From: Gemella cuniculi DSM 15828
Lineage (GTDB): Bacteria > Bacillota > Bacilli > Staphylococcales > Gemellaceae
DNA: 50,066 bases
Assembly (NCBI RefSeq): GCF_000425665.1
Contig: NZ_AUDW01000023.1
Span: 1 to 50,066, forward strand
Reading direction: 5' to 3'
Positions 8,598 to 20,223 of this stretch are shown piece after piece (the first letter of the stretch is position 1; each line of letters opens with the position of its first letter). The position numbers were made by a program, and so were the translations under genes. Below the pieces are notes generated by a model. It searched no databases. It had not been told where the DNA came from and was given only the letters and a program-made list of their open reading frames with translations.

Positions 8598-8642
8598 AAA
8601 AAAGTCCTTAGGGTATAATCAATATACCCTAAGGACTTTTTT
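8598..8642 (+). terminator. Intrinsic terminator of TrpXYZ-like operon
   Basis: A perfect 20-bp stem (8598-8617 with 8623-8642) with a 5-nt loop, ending in a run of T residues. It starts at the base after the stop codon. Confidence 0.93.
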
Positions 8643-8912
8643 CTATTCTATCTATTATTTTTTAAACAGAATATATTTATAAATTAATAGTAGAGTAAAG
8701 GATGTTCTACATAATATGAAGTTTATTTATGAAATAAAAGTAACACGATATATAGCCAGAATATAATTAATGATTTAACATAGTAAGTCTCTTTCGTTTT
8801 TTAATAAAAAGATGTGTTATATATTTTTTTGAGATTATGAGTTAGAAAATGATAAATAGTTAGTAATAAAAATTTTTTCATCGTATATTCATTTTTTAGC
8901 GGTATAATTTAG
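8643..8912. other. Intergenic stretch before two-component system
   Basis: An AT-rich region between the transporter terminator and the regulator promoter. I see no ORF, RNA or convincing repeat. A TATAAT at 8903-8908 lacks a -35 partner at normal spacing. Confidence 0.5.
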
Positions 8913-8941
8913 TTTACAGTTTGTAAGTTATTAAGTACAAT
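8913..8941 (+). promoter_or_regulatory. Candidate promoter of two-component operon
   Basis: TTTACA (8913-8918) and TACAAT (8936-8941) are 17 bp apart, 5/6 matches to both consensus hexamers, about 30 bp before the response-regulator start codon. Confidence 0.6.
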
Positions 8942-8971
8942 AAAAGAAAATTAGTTTTAGGAGATAATTTT

Positions 8972-9643
8972 ATGAAAATTTTGGTTGTGGAAGATGAAAA
9001 AGATTTGAATAGAGTCATAACTAAGCATTTGAAGAAAAATAATTATAGTGTAGATAGTTGTTTTGATGGAGCAGAGGCATTGGATTATGTGGATTATAGC
9101 GATTATGATTTGATTATTACTGATATTATGATGCCATATGTTGATGGTTATGAGTTTATAAAAAAACTACGTGAGGCAAATAATAGTACACCTGTTATAA
9201 TGCTGACAGCAAAGGATAGTCTCGATGATAAAATTTTAGGTTTAGATAGTGGTGCTGATGATTATATAGTTAAACCTTTTGAGTTTGATGAGCTATTAGC
9301 AAGAATTCGTGTTTTAATGCGTAGAAACTATGGTTTAGCAACTAATGTTATAGAAGTAGATGATGTAGTTTTAGATATTTCTAAAAAATTAGTCACACGT
9401 GGTGGAAGAATTATAGAACTAACGGGAAAGGAATATGAAGTGTTTGAATATTTAATGAAAAATAAAAATAGTATTATAAGCCGTGATCAACTTCTTACTC
9501 ATGTTTGGGACTATGATTATGAGGGCGCATCTAATATTGTAGATGTTATTATAAAAAATATTAGGAAAAAATTAGATATAGGTTTAAAAGGGGCAATTAT
9601 ACATACGAAAAGAGGTTTAGGATATTTTGTTAAACAAGATTAA
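8972..9643 (+). CDS. OmpR/PhoB-family response regulator
   Basis: A 223-residue DNA-binding response regulator. The receiver has the acidic pocket at residues 7-9 (EDE), the phospho-acceptor Asp51 in TDIMMP, Thr79 in MLTAK and Lys101 in VKPF. The C-terminal winged helix runs from about residue 125, with LTGKEYEVFEYL, ISRDQLLTHVWDYDYEGASNIVDV and the terminal hairpin TKRGLGYFV. It starts at ATG 8972 with a GGAG site. The next gene, a sensor kinase, overlaps its 3' end by 17 bp, so the two form a cognate pair. The organisation resembles CiaR/ArlR-like systems, but the regulon cannot be assigned. Confidence 0.93.
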   Translation: MKILVVEDEKDLNRVITKHLKKNNYSVDSCFDGAEALDYVDYSDYDLIITDIMMPYVDGYEFIKKLREANNSTPVIMLTAKDSLDDKILGLDSGADDYIVKPFEFDELLARIRVLMRRNYGLATNVIEVDDVVLDISKKLVTRGGRIIELTGKEYEVFEYLMKNKNSIISRDQLLTHVWDYDYEGASNIVDVIIKNIRKKLDIGLKGAIIHTKRGLGYFVKQD

Positions 9644-10970
9644 AGAAAATGTATTTTCTATATTTAAAAGAATACCTTTAACATTTAAAATAACTTTATG
9701 GTATACGTCATTTATAGTAATATTAATAAGTTCAATAATTATAGGTGGATTCATCGTTAGGGATAGTATTGTAGAAAGTACAGGCAAAAAAGATTTAATA
9801 AAAGAAGTAAATAAGATTTCTTTAGGAACAGATAAATTTTCTCCGTATGAAGATGGTGTTACTTTATCGATATATGATAAAGAAGGAAACTTAATAGCGG
9901 GCTCAATTCCTAAAAATTTTGAAGTTAAAGATTTTAGCTTAGGTATGGTTAGTGAATATACGGATATCGAAAATAACAAATATATGTACTATGATTTACA
10001 AGTTAATTCTGCAAAATTAGGGAATGGAAAATATGTAAGGGGAATAGTCCAGATTTCTAGTGGGAAAATTAATTGGTATATAGTGCTATTAATAACTGTG
10101 GGAGGACCTCTTATAATTGCAGTTATTATGTATGGTGGTTACAGAATTATTCGTAATTCGCTAAGACCTGTTAGAGAGATGACTCAAGCGGCAGAAGAAA
10201 TTTCTAAAAGTGCTGATCTTAGTAAGAGAATAGCAGTGTCTGGTGGGGATGATGAAGTCCATAGACTCTCAATAGTATTTAACGAGATGTTGGAAACATT
10301 AGAAAACTCTTCTAAGAGAGAAAAACAATTTAGTTCAGATGTTTCACATGAGCTTAGGACACCAATATCAGTAATCATGTCAGAAAGTGAGTATGGTAAA
10401 AAGTATATAGATTCTGTTGAAGAAGCTAGGGAGTCATTTGAGGTCATAGAACGTCAAAGTAAAAGAATGAACACAGTAATAAATCAAATATTAGAAATAG
10501 CAAGACTAGATAGTAATGTAGCAATAGCAAAAGAAAATTTTTCATTTTCTACTAAACTAAAGAAAAATCTTGAGGATTATAAAAAGCTATTTGAAAGTAA
10601 AGGGATAAATTTAATTATTAATATAGAAGATGATATTTCAATATTTGGTAATGAGGTTTTAATAATGCGCTTAGTAGATAATTTATTGTCGAATGCTTTG
10701 AAATATTCAAATTCGGAAATATCTATAACATTAGCAAAGAGGAATAGTATTATTTTAGAAGTAAAAGATGATGGAGTAGGAATCAGTGATGAAGAGAAAC
10801 AAAATATTTGGAATAGATTCTATAAAATAGATAAATCAAGAACAACAATACAAGATAATTCGTCTGGATTAGGTCTAGCTATTTCAAAAAAAATAGTGGA
10901 ACTTCATAATGGGAAAATAGCGATTTTGGATAATAAACCTAAAGGAGCAAAATTTGTAATAAATTTTTAG
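9627..10970 (+). CDS. Sensor histidine kinase (HAMP-HisKA-HATPase)
   Basis: This 447-residue membrane kinase starts at TTG 9627 inside the regulator gene, with AGGATA just upstream. Two membrane helices (about residues 20-45 and 145-168) flank an extracellular sensor of about 100 residues. A HAMP segment follows (RNSLRPVREMTQAAEEIS). The HisKA phosphorylation site is His241, approximately, in SSDVSHELRTPISV. The HATPase domain shows the N box NLLSNALKYS, G1 DDGVGI, F box FYKIDKSR and G2 SGLGLAIS. It autophosphorylates and drives the upstream response regulator. All catalytic motifs are intact. The stimulus is unknown; the PepSY protein downstream may be part of the response or of sensing. Confidence 0.92.
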   Translation: MLNKIKENVFSIFKRIPLTFKITLWYTSFIVILISSIIIGGFIVRDSIVESTGKKDLIKEVNKISLGTDKFSPYEDGVTLSIYDKEGNLIAGSIPKNFEVKDFSLGMVSEYTDIENNKYMYYDLQVNSAKLGNGKYVRGIVQISSGKINWYIVLLITVGGPLIIAVIMYGGYRIIRNSLRPVREMTQAAEEISKSADLSKRIAVSGGDDEVHRLSIVFNEMLETLENSSKREKQFSSDVSHELRTPISVIMSESEYGKKYIDSVEEARESFEVIERQSKRMNTVINQILEIARLDSNVAIAKENFSFSTKLKKNLEDYKKLFESKGINLIINIEDDISIFGNEVLIMRLVDNLLSNALKYSNSEISITLAKRNSIILEVKDDGVGISDEEKQNIWNRFYKIDKSRTTIQDNSSGLGLAISKKIVELHNGKIAILDNKPKGAKFVINF

Positions 10971-11072
10971 TTGTATTACTTTCACATAATTTTTATTATT
11001 AATTATATTTTATTATGTAGAATTTTTAAATATTAATTAGCGAAGAAAATACGAAAATAAAATAAGTTGTTC

Positions 11073-11101
11073 ATTTTATATTCATGAAATTAATATAAAA
11101 T
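11073..11101. repeat. 10-bp inverted repeat upstream of PepSY gene
   Basis: ATTTTATATT (11073-11082) and AATATAAAAT (11092-11101) are perfect inverted copies around 9 nt. The pair lies about 75 bp before the PepSY start codon, which suggests an operator, but AT-rich palindromes occur by chance in this genome. Confidence 0.35.
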
Positions 11102-11177
11102 AAAATTACCAAGTATAAAAGATTGTACTTGTAAAGCTAGATTATAATAAAAATATAAAAAATGAGAGGTAAGAAAA

Positions 11178-11789
11178 ATGACAAATAAAATTGATGATAA
11201 CAAAATTGAAACTTTAGACGGAAATTATGTAGAAAATGTAAATAATTCGGAAAATATGAAGTATGCAAACAATCAGGAGATAAAAAAACAAAAAAGAAAT
11301 TTTTTAAAACCTTTTGTTATTGGAGCATTGGCAATTGTAGTAACTAGTGGAGTAGGAGTATATGCTTATGATAAATATGAAAAAAGTCAACGAGCAAAAA
11401 TTCAAGATGCTTATTCCAAAGTTAAAATGAATGTGGGGACACAAAATAATTCAGAAAATAAAGATGAAAATAATAGTCAGACAGAAGATGTTAAGGCAAA
11501 TCAAGAGACAACAACTAATGTAAAAGGTGCGGATAATGTAGAAAATCAAAGCCAAAATATTAAATCTCAAGCAGAAATTCGTCAAATAGTGGCACAAGCG
11601 ATTTCAACACCAGAATCTAACATAAGATTCGATAAACTTCGTACAGAATATGAAGACGACTATGCATATAAAAACAATGGAAGAGCATTGTTAATTTATG
11701 ATGTAGAAGTTAGAGCAAATGGTTTAGAGTACGATATTGAGATAGATGCGATTACAGGAAAAGTTTTGAAGGTTGAAATAGATAACTAA
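11178..11789 (+). CDS. Membrane-anchored PepSY-domain protein
   Basis: A 203-residue protein: a polar cytoplasmic N-terminus of about 43 residues, one membrane helix (about 44-64, FVIGALAIVVTSGVGVYAY), a low-complexity Asn/Glu-rich linker (about 80-130), and a C-terminal PepSY domain with the typical ending YDIEIDAITGKVLKVEID. PepSY domains are small extracytoplasmic modules often linked to inhibition or sensing of proteases or wall enzymes. GAGAGG lies before ATG 11178. A possible -10 (TATAAT 11143-11148) is present upstream. It follows a two-component system in the same orientation across a 207-bp gap and is plausibly its target. Confidence 0.75.
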   Translation: MTNKIDDNKIETLDGNYVENVNNSENMKYANNQEIKKQKRNFLKPFVIGALAIVVTSGVGVYAYDKYEKSQRAKIQDAYSKVKMNVGTQNNSENKDENNSQTEDVKANQETTTNVKGADNVENQSQNIKSQAEIRQIVAQAISTPESNIRFDKLRTEYEDDYAYKNNGRALLIYDVEVRANGLEYDIEIDAITGKVLKVEIDN

Positions 11790-11791
11790 TA

Positions 11792-11836
11792 AATAAGAAG
11801 TGATTTTAGATAAAAACTCTAAAATCACTTCTTATT
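11792..11836. terminator. Bidirectional intrinsic terminator
   Basis: A perfect 19-bp stem (11792-11810 with 11818-11836) around a 7-nt loop lies between convergent genes. The stop codon of the minus-strand membrane gene (11825-11827) is inside the stem. Confidence 0.85.
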
Positions 11837-12349
11837 GTTATAAATGATATATCCGACAAAAATTGCAACTATAAGATAAAGTGTGAAATTTGGATTTGTA
11901 AGATAAAAAATCATAGCACGATTTGATACTCTCATTAATATTCCTTGAATAATAGAAGGAGCAAATAGAATAACTAAGAAATGATAATTACGTATGTTTC
12001 TTGCGAAAAATAGCAATAATCCTAAAATAACAATCAGTAAAATAATAGCTAGATATTTGTTAATAATTATATTAAATCTCACTGGGAAACTAAAAGGATT
12101 ATAATATAATATTAAGGCAAGAAGCATAATTATAATAGTAATAATTCCATTTTTTGTACGCTCATCTAATTTACTTTTATTAGTATATAAAAATATATAA
12201 CTAAGGTAAAAACCACCAAAGATTAGTAACGCAATAACAAATGCTTCTGCTAAGTTTAAAGTTGCGAATGGATTAACAAGTATAGGTCCAAGGTAAAAAA
12301 GTATATAAATAGCTATAGCTATTAAAAAATTTCGTTTAAAAATAGTCAT
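11825..12349 (-). CDS. Small polytopic membrane protein, unknown function
   Basis: A 174-residue protein with about 5 to 6 hydrophobic helices, for example FLIAIAIYILFYLGPILV and YLAIILLIVILGLLLFFA. I do not recognise the family. ATG 12349 has an AGGAGA ribosome-binding site about 8 nt upstream. It lies 19 bp after another small membrane protein gene, so the pair is a probable operon. No catalytic motif or conserved charged cluster in the helices is evident, and a transport or immunity-like role is only conjecture. Confidence 0.7.
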   Translation of the reverse strand: MTIFKRNFLIAIAIYILFYLGPILVNPFATLNLAEAFVIALLIFGGFYLSYIFLYTNKSKLDERTKNGIITIIIMLLALILYYNPFSFPVRFNIIINKYLAIILLIVILGLLLFFARNIRNYHFLVILFAPSIIQGILMRVSNRAMIFYLTNPNFTLYLIVAIFVGYIIYNNKK

Positions 12350-12368
12350 AAATAAATCTCCTATAAAA

Positions 12369-12686
12369 TTATTTTAACAGGCTAGAAATAGCATAACCTA
12401 GAAAAGAAAAAATAAAGATTATACCAATTAGCACGGTTACAGTATTATTGAAAATAAAAACAAGAGGTAGAGCGAAAATAATACTTGAAATTGGAACGTA
12501 TATTTTTCTTTCCAAAAAGAAAGGGATAATAACATTAATTGCAAAAGCAGCACAAATATAAAATAATATCAAAATAAATCCTGCTTTATCGGACGTACCA
12601 TTGTAAAATTTTAGAAACAATAATGGTATAACATAGTATAAAAAACTAGTTAATGATAATGTAATTAATAAACTTTTATTCTTCAT
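12369..12686 (-). CDS. Small membrane protein, unknown function
   Basis: A 105-residue hydrophobic protein with three to four helices (SLTSFLYYVIPLLFL, FILILFYICAAFAINVIIPFF, ALPLVFIFNNTVTVLIGIIFIFSFLGYAI). I chose ATG 12686, because GGAG lies 8 nt upstream on the minus strand. An in-frame ATG at 12713 would add nine residues but has no ribosome-binding site. It is the first gene of a two-gene minus-strand unit of membrane proteins. I do not recognise its family. Confidence 0.65.
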   Translation of the reverse strand: MKNKSLLITLSLTSFLYYVIPLLFLKFYNGTSDKAGFILILFYICAAFAINVIIPFFLERKIYVPISSIIFALPLVFIFNNTVTVLIGIIFIFSFLGYAISSLLK

Positions 12687-12807
12687 ATCAACACTCCAAA
12701 AATACTTTTTCATTCATTTTAATATTTTACAATTTATAAGTCTAGTATTTTGAATGAAATTATAAAAAAATATTTTTGAATACGATTAAATTATTTTCAA
12801 TTATTGC

Positions 12808-12836
12808 TTGTGAAAATATGTTAATTAGAGTAAAAT
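12808..12836 (+). promoter_or_regulatory. Promoter of upp
   Basis: TTGTGA (12808-12813) and TAAAAT (12831-12836) are 17 bp apart and about 35 bp before the upp start codon. Confidence 0.65.
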
Positions 12837-12871
12837 AGTATGTAATAATAGTAAAAAGGAGAATTATAATT

Positions 12872-13501
12872 ATGTCAAAAGTTCATGTATTTGATCATCC
12901 ATTGATCCAACATAAATTGTCTTTTATAAGAGATAAGAAAACAGGATCTAAGGATTTTAGACAACTTACAAATGAAGTAGGGTCTCTTATGGCTTATGAA
13001 ATCACAAGAGATTTACCCTTGGAAGATGTAGAAGTCGAAACTCCTATCCAGAAAACAACTTGTAAAAGATTGGCAGGGAAAAAAGTAGTTTTTGTCCCAA
13101 TTTTGCGTGCTGGATTAGGAATGGTAGATGGGTTAATGGATTTAATTCCATCTGCAAGAGTAGGACACGTTGGCTTGTATCGTGATCCAGAAACTTTGCA
13201 ACCTCATGAGTATTTTGTAAAAATACCAAGCAATCCGGAGGAGCGTTTGTTTATAGTAGTAGATCCTATGCTTGCTACCGGAGGATCAGCTATTGCAGCA
13301 ATAGATTCTTTAAAACAACGTGGAGTAACTGATATTAAATTTATGTGTTTAATAGCAGCTCCTGAAGGAGTAGAAGCATTACATAATGCACATCCTGATG
13401 TTGAGATTTTTATAGCTGGATTAGATGAGAAACTTAATGACCACGGATACATCGTACCTGGACTAGGAGATGCTGGAGATAGAATTTTTGGTACTAAGTA
13501 A
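12872..13501 (+). CDS. upp: Uracil phosphoribosyltransferase
   Basis: This 209-residue enzyme salvages uracil by joining it to PRPP to make UMP in the cytoplasm. The length equals the bacterial family norm. Diagnostic segments are [14 protein letters not shown] (about residues 73-86), the PRPP loop [11 protein letters not shown] (about 130-140), and the uracil-binding C-terminus [18 protein letters not shown]. The start ATG 12872 follows AAAAGGAG. It sits just before the ATP synthase operon, a conserved Firmicute arrangement, across 155 bp that may carry a separate atp promoter. Confidence 0.97.
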   Translation: MSKVHVFDHPLIQHKLSFIRDKKTGSKDFRQLTNEVGSLMAYEITRDLPLEDVEVETPIQKTTCKRLAGKKVVFVPILRAGLGMVDGLMDLIPSARVGHVGLYRDPETLQPHEYFVKIPSNPEERLFIVVDPMLATGGSAIAAIDSLKQRGVTDIKFMCLIAAPEGVEALHNAHPDVEIFIAGLDEKLNDHGYIVPGLGDAGDRIFGTK

Positions 13502-13596
13502 AAAATTAAATTTTTCAATAATTCATATAAATTTTAAGAAATAACTAGAAAATATCTAAAAAAGGTATTATAATATTTATTAGATATTTCTTGATT

Positions 13597-13625
13597 TTAT
13601 CATAGTACAGATTTAGAAATATAAT
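13597..13625 (+). promoter_or_regulatory. Candidate promoter of ATP synthase operon
   Basis: TTATCA (13597-13602) and a consensus TATAAT (13620-13625) are 17 bp apart, 31 bp before the atpB start. Read-through from upp is also possible, since no T-tailed terminator lies between. Confidence 0.5.
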
Positions 13626-13656
13626 AATATCTAATGAAAAGAGGTGAGGGAAATAT

Positions 13657-14385
13657 ATGGAAAAGCATACATATCTTATTACCAAATTATTTGGGTATGA
13701 TATAACAATCAATATCCCCAGTGTAATTACGACATTAATAACAGTTGCTTTGACTTTTGTTTTTGTGATGTTCATAACGAGCAGAATAAGACTAAGACCA
13801 GACAGTAAACGTCAAAATATGGCAGAACTACTCGCAGTCTTTGTAGCTGATAATGTTATAAAAGCCAATGTGAGTTGGCGAAAATATGGTAAAGGATTAT
13901 GGGCGACAGCGCTTACTCTTATTTCTCTAATTGCAGTAGCTAACACTATTGGTGTCTTAATAGAAGTTAGCTATAATGGAGTCGTGTATGTGAATTCGGT
14001 AACAGCCGATCCTACATTCACATTCTCACTTGCATTGTTGGTAATTCTATTTACTCATTATGCAGGATTTAAGTATAAGGGTAGTAAACATTATTTGGGG
14101 ACATATACTTCTGCCGGTATTGGTATAACACCATTTAAAATACTGGAAGAGTTTACTAACCTTTTAACATTATCAATGCGTTTATTTGGTAATATTTATG
14201 CAGGAGAAGTTCTTCTAGCATTGTTAGGCTCACTCGCAACAGTAGGGGTATTTGGAGCTATTGCAGGGGTGTCTGGTTTAGTTGTTTGGAAAGGATTCTC
14301 TTTATTTATTGGAGTTATCCAAGCATATATTTTTACGATATTATCGTTTACGTACTTATCACATAAAATTAGTGATGAGCACTAA
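13657..14385 (+). CDS. atpB: ATP synthase F0 subunit a
   Basis: A 242-residue membrane stator subunit that forms the proton half-channels against the c-ring. Five to six membrane helices are visible. The essential Arg lies in LLTLSMRLFGNIYAGEVLL (about residues 171-189), and the C-terminal helix reads IQAYIFTILSFTYLSHKI. A GAGGTGAGGG site precedes ATG 13657. It is the first gene of the operon here; atpI, commonly placed before it in Bacillus, is absent between upp and atpB. Confidence 0.97.
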   Translation: MEKHTYLITKLFGYDITINIPSVITTLITVALTFVFVMFITSRIRLRPDSKRQNMAELLAVFVADNVIKANVSWRKYGKGLWATALTLISLIAVANTIGVLIEVSYNGVVYVNSVTADPTFTFSLALLVILFTHYAGFKYKGSKHYLGTYTSAGIGITPFKILEEFTNLLTLSMRLFGNIYAGEVLLALLGSLATVGVFGAIAGVSGLVVWKGFSLFIGVIQAYIFTILSFTYLSHKISDEH

Positions 14386-14445
14386 AATAAATATAAAAAA
14401 TAAGAAATTAATAAATATTTAATATTCAAGGAGGAACATATTATT

Positions 14446-14661
14446 ATGTCAGCATATATTGGAGCAGGAATAGCAGCAGGATTAGCAGCATTAGCAGCAG
14501 GGATTGGTAACGGATTTTTATTCGGTAAATTTATGGAGAGTGTTTCTCGCCAACCAGAAGTAGAACCTAGATTAAGATCTAACGCGTTTGTTATGTTCGC
14601 ACTTGTTGAAGCGGTACCTATCTTAGCAATCGTTGTAGCGTTTATTCTTTCATTCAAATAA
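14446..14661 (+). CDS. atpE: ATP synthase F0 subunit c
   Basis: A 71-residue hairpin proteolipid forming the rotor ring. Helix 1 is Gly/Ala-rich (AGIAAGLAALAAGIGNG), the polar loop is RQPE (residues 35-38), and helix 2 carries the ion-binding Glu55 in ALVEAVPILAIV. The residues around Glu55 do not show the Na+-coordinating Thr/Ser that usually follows it, so proton coupling is inferred. A strong AAGGAGG site precedes ATG 14446, in line with the high copy number of this subunit. Confidence 0.97.
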   Translation: MSAYIGAGIAAGLAALAAGIGNGFLFGKFMESVSRQPEVEPRLRSNAFVMFALVEAVPILAIVVAFILSFK

Positions 14662-14716
14662 TTTTTTAGTATTAAGATATGAACTAAGAGTAAAGAAGAA
14701 CAGGAGCAGTTAAAAT

Positions 14717-15241
14717 ATGACAAACTTAGTATTTTTAGCTACAGAACATTCTTCTCATCAAGGTTTCAATTTAGGAAACATGGCTATAAATGTAATAGCA
14801 GTGTTAATCCTACTAGTATTACTTAAAAAATTTGCTTGGGATAAACTTATTGATATGTTAGATGAACGTCAAAAACTTGTCGAAGGACAGTTGGATGATG
14901 CAGCTAAAAATCAAAAAGAAGCATTGGTATTACTTGAAGAAAATCAAGAAAAATTAAAAAATGCTCAAAAAGAAATTAAGGCTATGATGGAAGATGCTCG
15001 TGAACAATCTAAGATTGAAAAACAAGCTATTCTTGATGAAGCACGTACTCAAGCAGAACAATTAAAATTGAATGCACAAAGAGATATCGAAGATGAGAAG
15101 AAAAGAGCACTTGAAGAAATCAACAAACAAATTGCTGAATTATCAGTGCTTGTAGCTTCTAAAATTTTAGAAAAAGAACTTGATGAAAGTTCACAAAGTG
15201 AATATGTGGATAAAGTCATAAAAGAGGTAGGGGTGAAATAA
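14717..15241 (+). CDS. atpF: ATP synthase F0 subunit b
   Basis: A 174-residue stator stalk subunit: a short N-terminus, one membrane helix (about residues 20-41, NMAINVIAVLILLVLLKKFAW) and a long charged coiled coil (about 45-165) ending in VDKVIKEVGVK. Its TAA overlaps the ATG of atpH by one base (TAATG), showing tight translational coupling. Confidence 0.96.
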   Translation: MTNLVFLATEHSSHQGFNLGNMAINVIAVLILLVLLKKFAWDKLIDMLDERQKLVEGQLDDAAKNQKEALVLLEENQEKLKNAQKEIKAMMEDAREQSKIEKQAILDEARTQAEQLKLNAQRDIEDEKKRALEEINKQIAELSVLVASKILEKELDESSQSEYVDKVIKEVGVK

Positions 15242-15780
15242 TGAGTAAATCAGTATTAGCTAATAAAATAGGTGATTCTTTATTTGATGTGGCACGTAAG
15301 AGTAACTCATTAGAAGAAGTACTTGGCGATTTGAAAGTGGTTGCCAAAGTTATTTCAGAAAATGCCGATTTTATTACTTTGATGAACAACCCTAATATAG
15401 AAAAAATAAAAAAAATAGAATTAATAGATTCTTCGTTCATAAATGCAAATAAAAGCGTTGTGAATGTTATAAAAATCTTAGTAAGTAATTTGCAAATTTC
15501 TCTAATAAATTTTGTATTAGAAGAATATGAAGATTGTTTCAACAGACATAGCAATAGTGCTATTGTGAAAGTTGAATCTGTTACTAAATTAACAGATATG
15601 CAATTAAGTAATTTAAAAGAAAAAATTAAGAGTGATTTGCAACTAGATAAAGTAGAAGTTAGTAATGTAATAGATAAGAGTCTTATCGGTGGTTTGAAAA
15701 TAACTTATAACAATAAGATTATTGATGCCAGTGTGAAAGCAAGATTGAATAGTATTAAAAATAGAATTTCTAATATCTAG
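15241..15780 (+). CDS. atpH: ATP synthase F1 subunit delta
   Basis: A 179-residue protein that joins the F1 head to the b stalk. The N-terminal helical domain (VLANKIGDSLFDVARKSNSL) and the C-terminal family signature IDKSLIGGLKITYNNKIIDASVKARL (about residues 145-170) are clear. It starts within the atpF stop. It is the least conserved subunit of the complex, as usual. Confidence 0.95.
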   Translation: MSKSVLANKIGDSLFDVARKSNSLEEVLGDLKVVAKVISENADFITLMNNPNIEKIKKIELIDSSFINANKSVVNVIKILVSNLQISLINFVLEEYEDCFNRHSNSAIVKVESVTKLTDMQLSNLKEKIKSDLQLDKVEVSNVIDKSLIGGLKITYNNKIIDASVKARLNSIKNRISNI

Positions 15781-15807
15781 TAGAAGTTGAAACAAGGAGG
15801 GACATAA

Positions 15808-17310
<1,503 letters not shown>

Positions 17311-17342
17311 AATAGATGAGTAGAGAAAAGGTGGTGAATTAA

Positions 17343-18212
<870 letters not shown>

Positions 18213-18237
18213 TTTATGAGAAAGGAGAAGCTATTAA

Positions 18238-19668
<1,431 letters not shown>

Positions 19669-19687
19669 TACAATAGGAGGATAAAAG

Positions 19688-20092
19688 ATGAATACTTTAA
19701 ATGTAAGTATTGTTACTCCTAATGGAGAAGCTTATAATGCGAAAGAGGCTTCTATGGTTGTGTTGGATACTCCAGGCGGCCAATTAGGAATAATGGCGAA
19801 CCATGTTCCTATGGTAGCTTCATTAAAAATTGGGCCATTGAAAGTAGTCTTTCCTGACGGAAGAGAAGAAGCTCTAGCTATAAGCGAAGGATTTGTAGAA
19901 ACACATAAAAATAAAATAACTGTAATAGTTCAAACTGCAGAGTTGGCAAAAGATATAGATGTTGAACGTGCTAGAAGAGCTAAAAAACGTGCTGAAGAAA
20001 GATTAGAAAAAAAGACTAATAGTCTAGATGTTCGTCGTGCAGAGTTAGCACTAGCAAAAGCAATAGCTCGTTTGAAAGTTACAGAAAAATAA
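19688..20092 (+). CDS. atpC: ATP synthase F1 subunit epsilon
   Basis: A 134-residue subunit at the base of the rotor: an N-terminal beta sandwich (NVSIVTPNGEAYNAKEASMVVLDTPGGQLGIMANH) and a C-terminal two-helix domain rich in Arg/Glu (residues about 90-132) that can extend to inhibit ATP hydrolysis. It is the last gene of the operon and is followed by a terminator. Confidence 0.96.
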   Translation: MNTLNVSIVTPNGEAYNAKEASMVVLDTPGGQLGIMANHVPMVASLKIGPLKVVFPDGREEALAISEGFVETHKNKITVIVQTAELAKDIDVERARRAKKRAEERLEKKTNSLDVRRAELALAKAIARLKVTEK

Positions 20093-20100
20093 ATTTTTAA

Positions 20101-20146
20101 AAAAAGATATGAAATCTTACAGAAAAATTTGACTTCATATCTTTTT
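20101..20146 (+). terminator. Terminator of ATP synthase operon
   Basis: AAAAAGATATGAA (20101-20113) pairs with TTCATATCTTTTT (20134-20146) around a 20-nt loop, followed by TATTTTTT. Confidence 0.85.
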
Positions 20147-20223
20147 ATTTTTTAAAGATTATAAGTTAGTAGTGGACAAAAAATAATGGAGAATTGGAAA
20201 ATTTTTTATTCTAAAGTTTAATA

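Noticed and set aside
13545-13775. Minus-strand ORF of 76 codons between upp and atpB
   Set aside because: It overlaps the atp promoter and the start of atpB and has no recognisable signal.
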